From Oopsacas minuta (taxonomy: Eukaryota > Porifera > Hexactinellida > Lyssacinosida > Leucopsacidae), in contig JAKMXF010000144.1 of the NCBI GenBank assembly GCA_024704765.1, forward strand, positions 186,001 to 250,000: 64,000 bases of DNA, read 5' to 3'. A program made the position numbers and the translations under genes. Below, piece after piece: positions 45,838 through 56,495 of the stretch. Position 1 is the stretch's first letter. Each line of letters opens with the position of its first letter. The notes under the pieces were generated by a model. The model was not told the DNA's origin and did no database searches. It saw nothing but the letters and a program-made list of their open reading frames with translations.

Positions 45838-46626
45838 ATGTCGGTAATTCTAAAAGTGTATTACGTCGAATCAGATGAATTGGAACCAACAGAAATTCGA
45901 CGGTTTCTATGGCAACTGAGTGGTTTGAAAGAATTGCTTGAAAAAATATCCAACATATTTTCTGTACAATTGGAACCGGAACTAATAACTTTATATAATA
46001 CAGGAGTGTCAGGAGAAAAATTGTATTTAAAATCTGATTTGGATTTGGAAACTGTTTTTGAACAAGCTCCTAGACAGTCAACACTCAAGCTATGGGTTAC
46101 TAGGAACGAGCCTCTGGAATGTGAACCTAAAGTTATTTCCAGTTCAATTCGTGAAGACTATGTAACCCAATCTAGCGAGGAAATAGAAAGTGATTTTTTA
46201 GGCTCTAGAAATGAATTTGATAGTTTACAAACAAGTAGCAGTATTCCTAAACCGGAACCAACTAATGAATTTGGAACTATAGATCTTATCAAATCTCAAA
46301 AAAAGATTTCTGAAGGTTTGCTGAGAGCAGATTCAGAAAGTTCTAAGTTAGATGCGAGATTTAATACTTCATATGGTAAGTCAAGTTTCTCTAGTACATT
46401 TGCACAAATTGCCAAAGATTTTGGCGCCTGTTTTTCGCCATGTGGGTCTGGACAAACGACCCCTTCCTTCACGGACCTGCCCCCACAATTCGTGGAGTCT
46501 CTGTGTACCCTGAGGGAGATGGGTTTCGACGTGGAGAATCCGAACGTGCTAAAGATACTTCGTAGGAACAACGGCGAACTTGAACAGACACTAACTGAAG
46601 TAATGGATTCCGGAATTGATTGTTAA
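45838..46626 (+). CDS. p62-like PB1-UBA protein lacking the ZZ finger
   Basis: An intronless 262-residue frame. Residues 1-88 are a PB1 domain with the basic EIRRF motif (Arg21-Arg22), but the acidic OPCA loop is degraded (TGVSGEKLYLKSD in place of DEEGDWIDISSD). Residues 216-262 are a UBA domain (TLREMGFDVENPN) closely matching that of the p62-like gene at 29269. Between them is a disordered Ser-rich region with two candidate LC3-interacting motifs, NEFDSL (125-130) and NEFGTI (143-148). There is no ZZ finger. The basic-only PB1 should bind the acidic face of the other p62-like protein but not chain further. It is clearly a paralogue of that gene, shortened and diverged; function is inferred. 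Confidence 0.8.
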   Translation: MSVILKVYYVESDELEPTEIRRFLWQLSGLKELLEKISNIFSVQLEPELITLYNTGVSGEKLYLKSDLDLETVFEQAPRQSTLKLWVTRNEPLECEPKVISSSIREDYVTQSSEEIESDFLGSRNEFDSLQTSSSIPKPEPTNEFGTIDLIKSQKKISEGLLRADSESSKLDARFNTSYGKSSFSSTFAQIAKDFGACFSPCGSGQTTPSFTDLPPQFVESLCTLREMGFDVENPNVLKILRRNNGELEQTLTEVMDSGIDC

Positions 46627-47249
46627 TATTACACTAGAACATCATAAATATCTAAGTTATGTTTCTGTTGCTATGTTAAGAAGATTGTCCTCCCCCTTTT
46701 GTTACTATATTTAGAATTATGTAACCTACACCATTTTTGTGAGGTTCCTTTCATTATTATATATTTGGCTGTTATATTTTCTTAACTAAGAGGACTGGAG
46801 ACGGAAAGAGTTGCTCGAATACTTATACCCTTGGGTACAAGTATGCACCCTGTCTCCTCTCTATCAACACCTCAAAAGAGAAATTATCCTCCTTTATTGC
46901 TGGAAATTGTGGTCAGTTAATCCTTTGTTGTTTAGATTTGATGTCTTATACAGCTCACATTCCTGTCTCATTCAACATAGCAACAGAATGAGATACCCAT
47001 TTTGTGTATTTTGAACTGAAACTATTAAATTTATGTGAACTAAAGTGGCAGTTTTGTGTGCCAATTCGCTTCTTCATTTTGGCATACGATGGTATTTCGT
47101 GGCTGTGCAAGTGTTCTGTAATTTTAACACCTTTGCTAACATAATTTGGCTCAACTGATAAATGACTCCAAATACGTTTGATCATTGAATTTACATCAGA
47201 AAAAAATAATAATTACAAACAAAACAAATAAACAAACAGCTGAAGAGCA
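46627..47249. other. Intergenic region between convergent genes
   Basis: 3' flanks of the PB1-UBA gene (+) and P4HA (-). It contains a hairpin-forming segment at 46789-46860. No coding exon was recognised. Confidence 0.4.
46789..46860. repeat. Imperfect 72-nt hairpin
   Basis: The inner arms ATACTTATACCC and GGGTACAAGTAT pair with one mismatch over a two-base loop. The outer arms AGAGGACTGGAGACGG and CCCTGTCTCCTCT also pair imperfectly. It could be a folded RNA, a miRNA-like precursor or a small inverted-repeat element. Confidence 0.4.
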
Positions 47250-50200
47250 TTAGTACTTTGGTTCCGGTAGCCTGTTCCTGTGGGTTTGATTCAATTTACA
47301 CGGGTAGCGGGATTCTTGTTCTGCTTCATGTATCCATTTGTTACAAACTACATGGAAGTAAGATATATAAAATTAATTGTACCACCCGAAGGTGTGAATT
47401 TTAGGCATGTGATCTACACACTTTCTAAAGGCTAATTCAGTCCAAGCCCTTTAGAAAGTGAACTTGGACTATTCCTGGTATTTACTTACCTATTTTCGCC
47501 CCCACTAACACGGGACAGCCAGCGTGTCTCGTGAGGTCATCAGATTTGCCAGAAGCTAGCAAGTTGAACCAGAATACAGCATCTCCCTACACACAATATT
47601 ATTGAGGTTAGTGCCTAGGTTTTGAAACACTCAATTACGTGGGTACAGGCCTTAAAACTTTTGTCCAAGGGGACTATTCGTTGGCCCATTTGTGACCTTA
47701 TCAATAACATACCTTTACAGGTAGGACTCTGGCTCCTGCTAGAGGGAACACAGTAGCTCCACCTTGCTCAACATCACTCAGCTAAACAACAAACAATAAA
47801 CAATAACAACCAATAAATTCAAAAAAGCACTACACAAATGTTTATTTTAAACTTTTATTATGTCCAACAATGTAACAACACCTATTCCATCCAAATCATG
47901 TTACACTTATTCTTAGCGATGAACTCATCAAGTAATTCCAGAATGTGTCGATCACCTTTGTGTCTTTGGTTCACCACGACACATTCAATATGCTCTGACA
48001 ACTCAATTGGTCCATGTATCTGAACCTCTTTATACTGTTGGATGATGTCAGAATTCGCCCACGGTTTTTTCTTGGTTGCAACCTTTAAAATGGCGGATAG
48101 CTCTGCGTCCGTATACTCATTCAACACATGCTTATAATGCTCACAGCTTGCGATTTTAACTGTGGAATTTGAGCTATCAGCTGACGCGAATGAGGTTCGT
48201 AATCTCACACATTTTAAGATAAAGTAAGAGTCGCCATATTGTTTACAGTTTTTAACTCCACAGATGTCTCCTACAATATTTAACACCCCGTATTTGACAC
48301 GATCTGCACCCTTCACATTCTTGTAGATATTATTGAAAATATTGTCCTCCCAACGGGATCTTGCCACCAAGTCTCTGCTACCATGGCTAGTTCCAGTTTC
48401 AAATTGGTTTTTGTAATTGGTTTCCGTCATCAAAATTGGTAGCAATTTGTCTATGAAGACATGGATAATAATCGGAGCTTCGAAGTTAACCCATTCAAGG
48501 GTCTTCTCCAAATCGTCTTTTGCGAATCCAAGTTTTACAATTCGTTGTGACAATATACTCGCCGCCCCATCTGACAACTTTTTTGCGTTCTTGACAACAT
48601 AATCCATCGCGGCATGTTGCTCCTTGGTTAGTGCAGCAGTCGCCCAATCAATATCAGCCAAATTAGGTGTGAATTTCTTATATCTACTTATGTCACCTAA
48701 CAGCATGTCGTCACAAGATTTTATATGTTGGTCGAATTCCTGAGGGAGTATGTCCATGAGACAGGACAAACATCTAATCCAATTCTTCCTATTCAATTCT
48801 GTGTATTCAGACTGTTGGGTGCCGAGGCACTGAATCCTGTGCGTCTCCATTTCCATGGGATTTATTTCTAGAAAGCACACCCCGCATATATTATCCTTTT
48901 TCACAGGTGGCAGTTTGCATGTGTGCTCGCTGGAGGTGCATTCTTGGGAACATCGGAGGCACAGTTTGAAGGGATTGGGCTTGGGTTCAGGGTTAGGGAC
49001 AGGTGTCGGGGGTTTACAGTGATCAGTGTGGTCGGGTAAAATTGTGATTAAGAAGAGTTTATTACAATAATGACACTTCCCTTCTTCTGCATCGCGACAC
49101 TCATCATAATGTTTTGGTAACTCCTCCACTTTGAAATCTTTCTCACAAATTGGACATTTGTCCATTTCCCCAAATGCTTGGTGGGGGACACTTGGGAAGA
49201 ACAGAGGTGTGCCACTGGCAAAAGATGGTTCGGGTTTCACACCTTCATCCATTGGCTCTAGGTCTTCGCTTGGCGTTATGTGAGTGGGACTTTTCTCAGG
49301 AATTTCAGGGGGAGGTGGCTTAATTGTGTCGGAACGTTCAGATTTAAATGGCATTATGGCAGACTCGTGGTTGGGTGGCAGACTTGGGTAAGTGACATCG
49401 ATTATTTCAACATCTGATCCATGTCTCCGGAGACACTCTTCCGCATGTTGTTTTAACCTTGTCATTGTGAACTTATTATCACACCTCCGACAGATCTCAT
49501 CCTCCACTTCTAAAGATACCATATCTGGCATGGTGGTCATTGTGGCATGATCCTCGAAATCTTTGTATGTTATTTCAGATAGCATGGTTTCTAGAGAGCC
49601 TATTGGTTGACACTTCTCCAAATGTGCCACGTAAGTGTCCCCATCAAATTCCTGGCCACATGCGACACACTTAATTAACTCAGTATCATCATGAGTGTCA
49701 GATAATGTGTCGCTTGTGTCGACTGTGTCCGGATTACAGGAACACTCCTCATTTAAGTGGAGTTTCATTAGTTCGCTGTCAATATTTTTTCCACAATAAA
49801 TACATTCGGTTAGCAGTGGCTCTGTTTTGAAACATTCCTCATTCACATCTAGGTAACTAGGGTTGTATGGAGGTGGGGGAATTGACTCGCATGGCTCACA
49901 TGGCATTTCGTTGGTTTGCGTCCCCAAGAAACTTGGGTTGAACTTTGGAGGTCTGTCTTTGGCATCGATTGAGGCTATGGCAGTGGCACGAGGTGGTAGG
50001 GGAGGTGGTATGCTCTCAGGTTCAAACATTGGTCCAGTCTCAAAGTGGCATGGTGGTGAGCCACTCTCGATTTCTGGGTTACAAATTGGTTGAAGAAAAT
50101 GTGGCGCGCTAAGTGGCCTCCCAAAAATTGACGAGGGGTCAGTTGATCCTTTTGATGGATGAATAGAAAACTCAAATTCAGAATCAGAAGTGGCATAAAG

Positions 50201-53200
50201 TGGTCTGTTATAGTCCGCAATTAATGTTTTACTCAACCCAGGTGATAACCGATTGGTATCTGTTTGATGGAAGGGCAATCGAGATCCGACCACAAATTCT
50301 GGCCTCACCAAGGGTTGCGTGTTCGGGTAAGGTACCGACCCAATTCTACCCCAATCAAGAGTGGCATACTGATGTGGCTGAATTGGGTTGAACCTGTGAC
50401 TAGGTGGCGGATAACCAATCACATTTCTTGTATCGGTGCTATTCGTATACGGATGGAATGGTTTTATTTGATTGGGTACTGAGGGATGCGAAATTGGACG
50501 AAGTGGCATGTAATGTGGCTCTGTTGACATTTTCTGAGGGATATATACAGGCGACACATTGTTAGCTGGTTGACATGTGGGTAATGTTAATTGTGGCTTC
50601 ATTTCAGGATAAAAGTTGTAAGCAAAGGGATTAGTTTGTTGGTTCATTCCTAGTGGATCATATTTATGATAAGTGTCGTCACACGGTCTGGTGGTTTGTG
50701 AAGTGGCATTTTGTGCCATATCACACGGAGGTGTTACAATTGTGGCACCCTTGTTCATATCATATCTTATGGCGTTTTGAAAGGTGGGATTTTGTGAAAA
50801 TTCACAAGATGTACCTTTTCCAAAAGTGTCAATGTGGTTTCTAAAATTTATGCTGTTTTGATAAATATTATTAGGTGTGATAGTGGCATACGGGTCCGTA
50901 ACATCTGGAACTAGTGACTGAGTAGGTGTTTGAGGGTTTAGTGACATAATAGAGCCAATTTTGGTATCCTGACACTGCATACGAGGCTGATACATGGTCT
51001 GGTTATAGAATTTAGAATGTTGACTAGGAAAGGGGGTATATTGTATATTATTCTGAAGTGGTTTTTGTGGCTCAATTGTGGCAGGGTGGCTCGGGACATA
51101 CGACATAGGAGCTGTAGTGGTTTGCTCCCGTTGTGTCATAAGTGGAATTGTGCCGGCCATTAGTGTCGCTTCCATATCATCGATTCCTTCGACATGCTTT
51201 TGACCATATCCTGTAACTAGGACATCTCTGACACTTTCTGGCTTCGAAACTTTATAGTTACGCTCTGGAATGCCTTGGTTTGAATTTTCATAATGTCGAG
51301 TTGTTAAAGGTGGCAGAGAATGTGGTACATTACAGAAAGTGGCATGACTGTAAGGATCACCACTTGAACTCATTAGTCACTAATTGAAATCTAAATTGTC
51401 ATAATTAAAGGGTACAAGTAGCGACACAAAAGTGGCTATTGGGCAGCGCGCGACAGTTTTATGACACCTTTAAATAAACTCCAAAAGTGGCAGACTGTAA
51501 ATCAGACAATTTCCTAAGAATTGAGTATAGCTGATGAATTTATATTAACCATATGGGTGTATATAAATACAGCAATGATTGCAACCATGAATACTCACGT
51601 AATACAGAATTGTTGCAATTCTATTTCTGTCATTTCCACGGAATGATTTTATCTCATCTCCCTAGATACATAATGGGTTATTGGAATGCTTATAAACTTA
51701 CATAGAATAGAATTGTCGCTATTCGGTTGCCAAAGCCACCACCATATGCATCTTTCTTGTTCTAAAAATAGATAGTTCCATATAAATTTAGTATTTGCAT
51801 TTGGGACTATACGCTCGAATAAAAACCCTCTAATTCCTTGGAAGGGTTACGCCACGTTTGAACGACACATATATGTATAACTCTGCCACAAAATATACGA
51901 ATAACAATTAGCCGTTGTAGAAGAGCTATTATATACATATTGTGTGTATGGAGTAACTTGACTCTCCAAATAGAATATAAAACTCCTGTGAAGATATGTA
52001 TAGGAATTCCTGTACTAATATTGCTTTGTAGTTTGTATGCTTTTTACTATTACATATAGTGGCTCAGTTCTACATGGGTGATTATATATATATTTGTTTT
52101 CGCTCTGCTGTTCACACCTTTAGAGATTAAGACACCAAATTTGGCATGTGTACTTGTAGTGACATCTAGTTGTGCACCTGATACTTGAAAAATTTCTAAT
52201 GTGTATATTTTCACACCTTTTGACACCTCTGTATTTTAACGCAATCAGATGGTAGGGTGTTACAATTAGGCATTAATGCATAAAATTAGTTTTGATGGAA
52301 TGTATTTGTATTGATGTAGACTGTAATTCTATTGGGCAATACATTCTATTAATATATATATACACTGATTTATCATATGATTAATCATATTTTCACACTT
52401 TTGATTAACATTCAAAATGATCATAGGGATTAGCTTCCACTTGTCAAATAGGGTAAACAAGGACGTAGAATTCGGTTGTGACACTTGTGAATGTCTAACA
52501 AGATTAGTAAAATTCAATATTCTCCATATTTTGCGGTGGATTAATTATATTATGAGGGACAGTTTACTGACAGAGTTCAGATATTTATATTAACTTACCC
52601 TCGCGTGGTCATAATGTGGCTCATAGTGTCCTCCAATGCCATAGACACCTAACTAAAATCAAAGAATATATAAATCATATTCTAACACATTCCTAGCGTC
52701 ACCATGGTTACCTGTAGGTCTTCAGCAGTGTCCATTTCGAGTCCAGTAATATCTTCTAATCTCTGATTAACAATAGGAAATATTTCCATGTCGTCATTGT
52801 TACTTAACCAAGAGCTTTTTGCGATTCTGTAGTCAGCTGGCTCGAATTTCCCGCTCAGATGGTTTCGAGCTGTCGCTCGGTATAACTAAATGGGTTGAAT
52901 CATATAAATACCTTCCAGGCACTCTCATTACTATGAAAACTAGTCGATAAATAGAATTGAAACTTGGAAATTAATATCAGAGTTGGTAAGTATGACAGTG
53001 GGATATTTAAGAGACTCTTGGTCTATTTCTCACCTTTTGCTTCCCTAGTTCTTCTATTCTAGTCATCTGTACCTCAGAGAGCACCTGTCTAAGCGAGTAT
53101 ATCCTTGGTGTGTCGTGTAGCATCTCTATCTTAGCAGGGTTGTATAGAAGATTTAAGGTTTTACTGTTTGAGTAATAAAAACACTTCAGTTTACGCTCTC

Positions 53201-54867
53201 TTTCTGGCGGCTAGAATATTATAATTTATAAACATTTGACACTATTTTTGTTACCCCAGGGTCCTATACTATATGGTCCGTCATTGGACAACTTTGGACC
53301 TCTACAGCAATGAGGTGTTACAGTGTAACCTCCAGAAACGGGGCCTGTGGAAACGGAGTGAAAATGAATAAATCGATTTTTGGTCCCATACGAATGAACC
53401 TCCACAAACTGTGTAGCATTTTCGGCGTCACTAGTTACTCTATACTAGCCTAATTCAATAACCAAAGTGTATTGATACAAATCACATATTTCAACTTACC
53501 AATTTTTGTGGTTCTCTGCAGAGGGTCTCATAAGTATTTACGTCATCAGATCCCCAGAATAGAGAGGTACCCATTGGGCTGAATTCTTCTTTTACATCTT
53601 CTACCCTGTTCCCTTCAAGTTCCTCTGGTGTTAGTATTCCCCTGAAGTACGCTAGGTTCCCCTCAATACGACTTTGAGCCCAATCTGGAACTATAAGAGG
53701 AACTGTTAAAATCTAGTTTTGCTATTTATAGTTAACAGATATCTGGCAGTCATCATCATCATTTGATTGGTCAATAACGAACCTATTTTTAGTAACTTTA
53801 AAGTAGTAATATACGCGCCATAAGTGTTCCCCATTTTGTACTGTGAGTACACGAGGTAATCTAACACCTCAAACATGGTTACTTGGGACTCCTTATGCAA
53901 CCTTTCATGTCCTTCCTCCTTCAAACGAAGTGCCTCTTCCAACCTATAAATGCAACAAACAAATTCAAATCTCAATAATGGAAATGTGATCATATTTTTT
54001 AATTTTCATTTTTACCATATAACAGCCATCTCCCATAGTTCCTGTTTGTAAGCTTCAGTTCCAATTTCAAAGCACTCATCAGCTGATATAGGCCTATTGT
54101 CCAAGGACAGACTTCCATTGGTTATCTCAGGCATAGGTAGTTTGTATGTGTCTAGTAATCTTTTCAAGCCGATCAGTCCTCCTTTCAAGTCCCCCTCGTT
54201 AGGGAATTTGTGTCGCTTCTCTGCCACAAATGCCATCAAATCTAATTAGATTGTTATAAAATAGTTTAACGGTGTTTGCATAGGGTTGTAGCAGGGAAAT
54301 TTCTGGAAAAGTTAAGATTTTTCGAAAAATTCCAAAAATCTTACGTATTTACATATGCTGCGTCATCAACACCTTGAAACTTTGTCAAAACAAAGTATTT
54401 TCTCTGATTTTTCCAAATTTTCAGGATATAGCAAGAATCACCACCTGAGTATCATTAATCGAGGTGGTTGAGTGGAAGATGGTCGCAGGGAATATTAGTT
54501 ATTGTTCTAGCTATTTTACCTATCACATACCATGGGTATTGTCTTCATAGACCAAATCTGATAATTTTGAATCCCAATCTCTCTTGGCTCTCTTCAAGAT
54601 AGCAAATGAATTAATGGGTCCTTTTATATATTCTATCGCTGTGTTATCTGAATTCGGCAGAGATTCGTAAAATTCTCTAATTTTTTTCAGTTTATTCTCT
54701 TCCGAATCCAAATACTTCTTCAAAACAGACTTCATTTCCTGCTCGTGACCGTATAACTCCCTCAAATCCATCACAGATGTGAAGAGATCGTTGCCACCAT
54801 GTGCAACAATTGATACACAAACGAAACAAAATAAACTCAGCCAAATAAACTGCATTTCTACTATCAA
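47250..54867 (-). CDS. P4HA: Collagen prolyl 4-hydroxylase alpha subunit, with tandem alternative exons
   Basis: Exons 54867-54531, 54241-54016, 53943-53783, 53690-53500, 53210-53034, 52885-52712, 52652-52599, 51761-51702 (8a), 51661-51599 (8b), 47781-47713, 47586-47490 and 47347-47250 close in frame at 547 residues with 8a (human about 534). The start may be the ATG 12 bases further in. Features: signal peptide (FIWLSLFCFVCVSIVAHG), N-terminal dimer helices, a TPR-like peptide-binding domain, and a dioxygenase core with HYEPHYD (iron His and Asp), TRHAGCPVLVGAK (third His and 2-oxoglutarate Lys) and NKWIHEAEQESRYPC. It makes 4-hydroxyproline in collagen in the ER. Exons 8a and 8b both encode a ...NRIATIL(F/Y)Y segment. 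The long intron after 8b hosts the DUF3626 gene. Confidence 0.93.
47419..47470. repeat. Interleaved inverted repeats in the last P4HA intron
   Basis: Arm A CACTTTCTAAAGG (47419-47431) pairs perfectly with 47448-47460. Arm B AGTCCAAG (47439-47446) pairs with CTTGGACT (47463-47470). The A-B-A'-B' order would allow an H-type pseudoknot in RNA. The intron is 142 nt. Confidence 0.6.
47882..51373 (-). CDS. Zinc-finger array fused to a DUF3626 domain, intronless, nested in P4HA
   Basis: A single 1163-residue frame. Residues 1 to about 515 are disordered and Pro/Gln/Asn-rich. From about 520 to 885 there are seven C-x2-C...H-x3/4-C fingers of UBZ-like or C2HC type, such as CIYCGKNIDSELMKLHLNEE, CVACGQEFDGDTYVAHLEKC, CPICEKDFKVEELPKHYDEC and CLSCLMDILPQEFDQHIKSC. 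From about 915 to the end is a DUF3626 domain with hallmarks VKYGVLNIVGD, YGDSYFILK..RLRTSFA..DS and EVQIHGPIELSEHIECVV. DUF3626 is known mainly from bacteria and its biochemistry is not settled. Lack of introns, bacterial-type domain and nested position suggest acquisition of the domain followed by fusion. Density of AAGTGGC and GTGTCG words equals that of native genes, so it is long resident. Confidence 0.8.
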   Translation of the reverse strand: MSSSGDPYSHATFCNVPHSLPPLTTRHYENSNQGIPERNYKVSKPESVRDVLVTGYGQKHVEGIDDMEATLMAGTIPLMTQREQTTTAPMSYVPSHPATIEPQKPLQNNIQYTPFPSQHSKFYNQTMYQPRMQCQDTKIGSIMSLNPQTPTQSLVPDVTDPYATITPNNIYQNSINFRNHIDTFGKGTSCEFSQNPTFQNAIRYDMNKGATIVTPPCDMAQNATSQTTRPCDDTYHKYDPLGMNQQTNPFAYNFYPEMKPQLTLPTCQPANNVSPVYIPQKMSTEPHYMPLRPISHPSVPNQIKPFHPYTNSTDTRNVIGYPPPSHRFNPIQPHQYATLDWGRIGSVPYPNTQPLVRPEFVVGSRLPFHQTDTNRLSPGLSKTLIADYNRPLYATSDSEFEFSIHPSKGSTDPSSIFGRPLSAPHFLQPICNPEIESGSPPCHFETGPMFEPESIPPPLPPRATAIASIDAKDRPPKFNPSFLGTQTNEMPCEPCESIPPPPYNPSYLDVNEECFKTEPLLTECIYCGKNIDSELMKLHLNEECSCNPDTVDTSDTLSDTHDDTELIKCVACGQEFDGDTYVAHLEKCQPIGSLETMLSEITYKDFEDHATMTTMPDMVSLEVEDEICRRCDNKFTMTRLKQHAEECLRRHGSDVEIIDVTYPSLPPNHESAIMPFKSERSDTIKPPPPEIPEKSPTHITPSEDLEPMDEGVKPEPSFASGTPLFFPSVPHQAFGEMDKCPICEKDFKVEELPKHYDECRDAEEGKCHYCNKLFLITILPDHTDHCKPPTPVPNPEPKPNPFKLCLRCSQECTSSEHTCKLPPVKKDNICGVCFLEINPMEMETHRIQCLGTQQSEYTELNRKNWIRCLSCLMDILPQEFDQHIKSCDDMLLGDISRYKKFTPNLADIDWATAALTKEQHAAMDYVVKNAKKLSDGAASILSQRIVKLGFAKDDLEKTLEWVNFEAPIIIHVFIDKLLPILMTETNYKNQFETGTSHGSRDLVARSRWEDNIFNNIYKNVKGADRVKYGVLNIVGDICGVKNCKQYGDSYFILKCVRLRTSFASADSSNSTVKIASCEHYKHVLNEYTDAELSAILKVATKKKPWANSDIIQQYKEVQIHGPIELSEHIECVVVNQRHKGDRHILELLDEFIAKNKCNMIWME

Positions 54868-55044
54868 ATCTCAACATAGCAACCATTATATACGTTAGTT
54901 ATGTATAGAGTTACAATCATAATTACTCTGGTTTATATTGTTAGTAATTGTTCTTATAGTTTAATTAAACTATTGAAACACACACAAACTTAGAAAATAG
55001 CGATAAATACAGCTTCAAAGAATTCGTTGTAAATTACTAAATAC
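54868..55044. other. Spacer between P4HA and the TRAF-like gene
   Basis: AT-rich, no gene seen. It should hold the P4HA promoter and the 3' end of the TRAF-like gene. Confidence 0.3.
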
Positions 55045-56367
55045 TTAAGATAGTAACTGTTTAACGTGTATAGAGAGGTGTAGATAGTTATCTCTGGTGT
55101 ATTTTGGGTTTAGAATATCAGCATGAGTTATCAATTGAAATGGTAACCCCTTATTGTACTCCTGTATTGGCTTCTGGAAAATCAGAGGATTTGATTGCAC
55201 AAAATCCTCAGATATACGATTACTTTCTACAAAATTATCATCTCTGTCATCTTGGTTAAGAATAATGACCTTGAATTCGTATCTGAAAGGCCAGCTTAAC
55301 GAATCATCCGATTCCCCTTTCAGAATGTACAATATACAACTAACAAATCCATTATCTGCCCATATAATCTTGCCACCGAGTTTGTACATACCCACGCAGA
55401 ATGGTTTAGTGAATGACTCTTCGTTGTTTTGCATTTTTCTTTGAACTCCTTGGATTTTCGTCTCAACCATTCCAGTAGGTGTCAGATTTGTAGTCACTTC
55501 CTCCAATTTTTGGATCTTAAGATCTTTCGCTGCATTTTCATCTTCCAATTCTGAGATTCGTTTTCTAGTATTTTTCATGGTAAGTTTGAAATGAGAATGA
55601 ATTGCATCTCTCTCATGTTTAGCTACATATCTTCTCTCCATCCTCTTCTCACAGCCGTACTCCTGATACACACAGGCTACTATTTGTAAGGGGCATTCAC
55701 TCTCTAGATGAGAGTCACGTGTCTTCCTCGGTAGTTCAGTTCCGCATTCATTAGGACAAGAAATAGGAAATTCATCACAGACATTAAAATGAGAATTAAT
55801 TTGACAAGCTTTCACTTTTACTGAACAGAAGTCACAAATAACTTCTCTATTCCGACACGATTGTATTTTATGGTTTGAGACAAGTCTCCTCTCAATTCTG
55901 ATCCTCAATCCCGCTTTATTAATACACTCTAGAGGACATAGCATAGGAAACAGGCCACATTTATCCAGGTGGCACACAGCGCCATTTATCGGGCCTGTCC
56001 ACTCACATCCACTCAATTTCAAAGGACAACTTATCTAAAAAGAGAATTCTAAGAATAGTGATTAAATATTTAGAAATTTTCTTACAAGTTTATTGTCGAC
56101 ATTTTCTTGATGCATTATCAGCTGAGTTGGTCGCCTAGTTACCAATCCGTCGGCTGGAATGCAGACTGCACATCTTAACTCCTGCTTTCCAATATTTTCA
56201 AACAACCTCGCATCTCTCAACAGACCTTTACAACACTGACAGATAAGAAAGTCCTCTATCTCGTTAGTCAGTTTCTGAAGTAATAGCTCCTTTCTCCAAC
56301 CTGCAAACTTACCCCTGTGTACCACATATAACAGTTCCTTGCTTCGACTGTCTACAAATTCTGCCAT
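55045..56367 (-). CDS. TRAF-like protein with degenerate RING, TRAF zinc fingers and MATH domain
   Basis: Two exons (56367-56086, 56034-55045) give 423 residues. Near the N-terminus, CQCCKGLL...CAVC leaves only two cysteine pairs of a RING. TRAF-type zinc fingers follow (ISCPLKLSGCEWTG, CPLECINKAG, ICDFCSVKVKACQINSHFNVC, FPISCPNECGTEL, VACVYQEYGCEKRMERRYVA). Then comes a short coiled coil (ISELEDENAAKDLKIQKLEE) and a C-terminal MATH/TRAF-C domain (KPFCVGMYKLGGKI; LSWPFRYEFKVIILNQDD). TRAF proteins link receptors to ubiquitin-dependent NF-kB/JNK signalling. The weak RING makes E3 activity doubtful; it may act as an adaptor. Confidence 0.82.
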
Positions 56368-56495
56368 ATACCCTAGTTACCAAAATTATGTAATTGGAAT
56401 TCAACTAAAAATAGTTTGTAACAAATAGAAAAATAAATATTTCTGTGACTGTAATATGAAGAAATAAATATGTTTAATAATACGAATAAGGTGGC

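Noticed and set aside
47882..51373. Zinc-finger/DUF3626 gene as bacterial contamination
   Set aside because: It lies between in-frame exons of an animal P4HA gene and is as rich in the local AAGTGGC and GTGTCG words as its neighbours.
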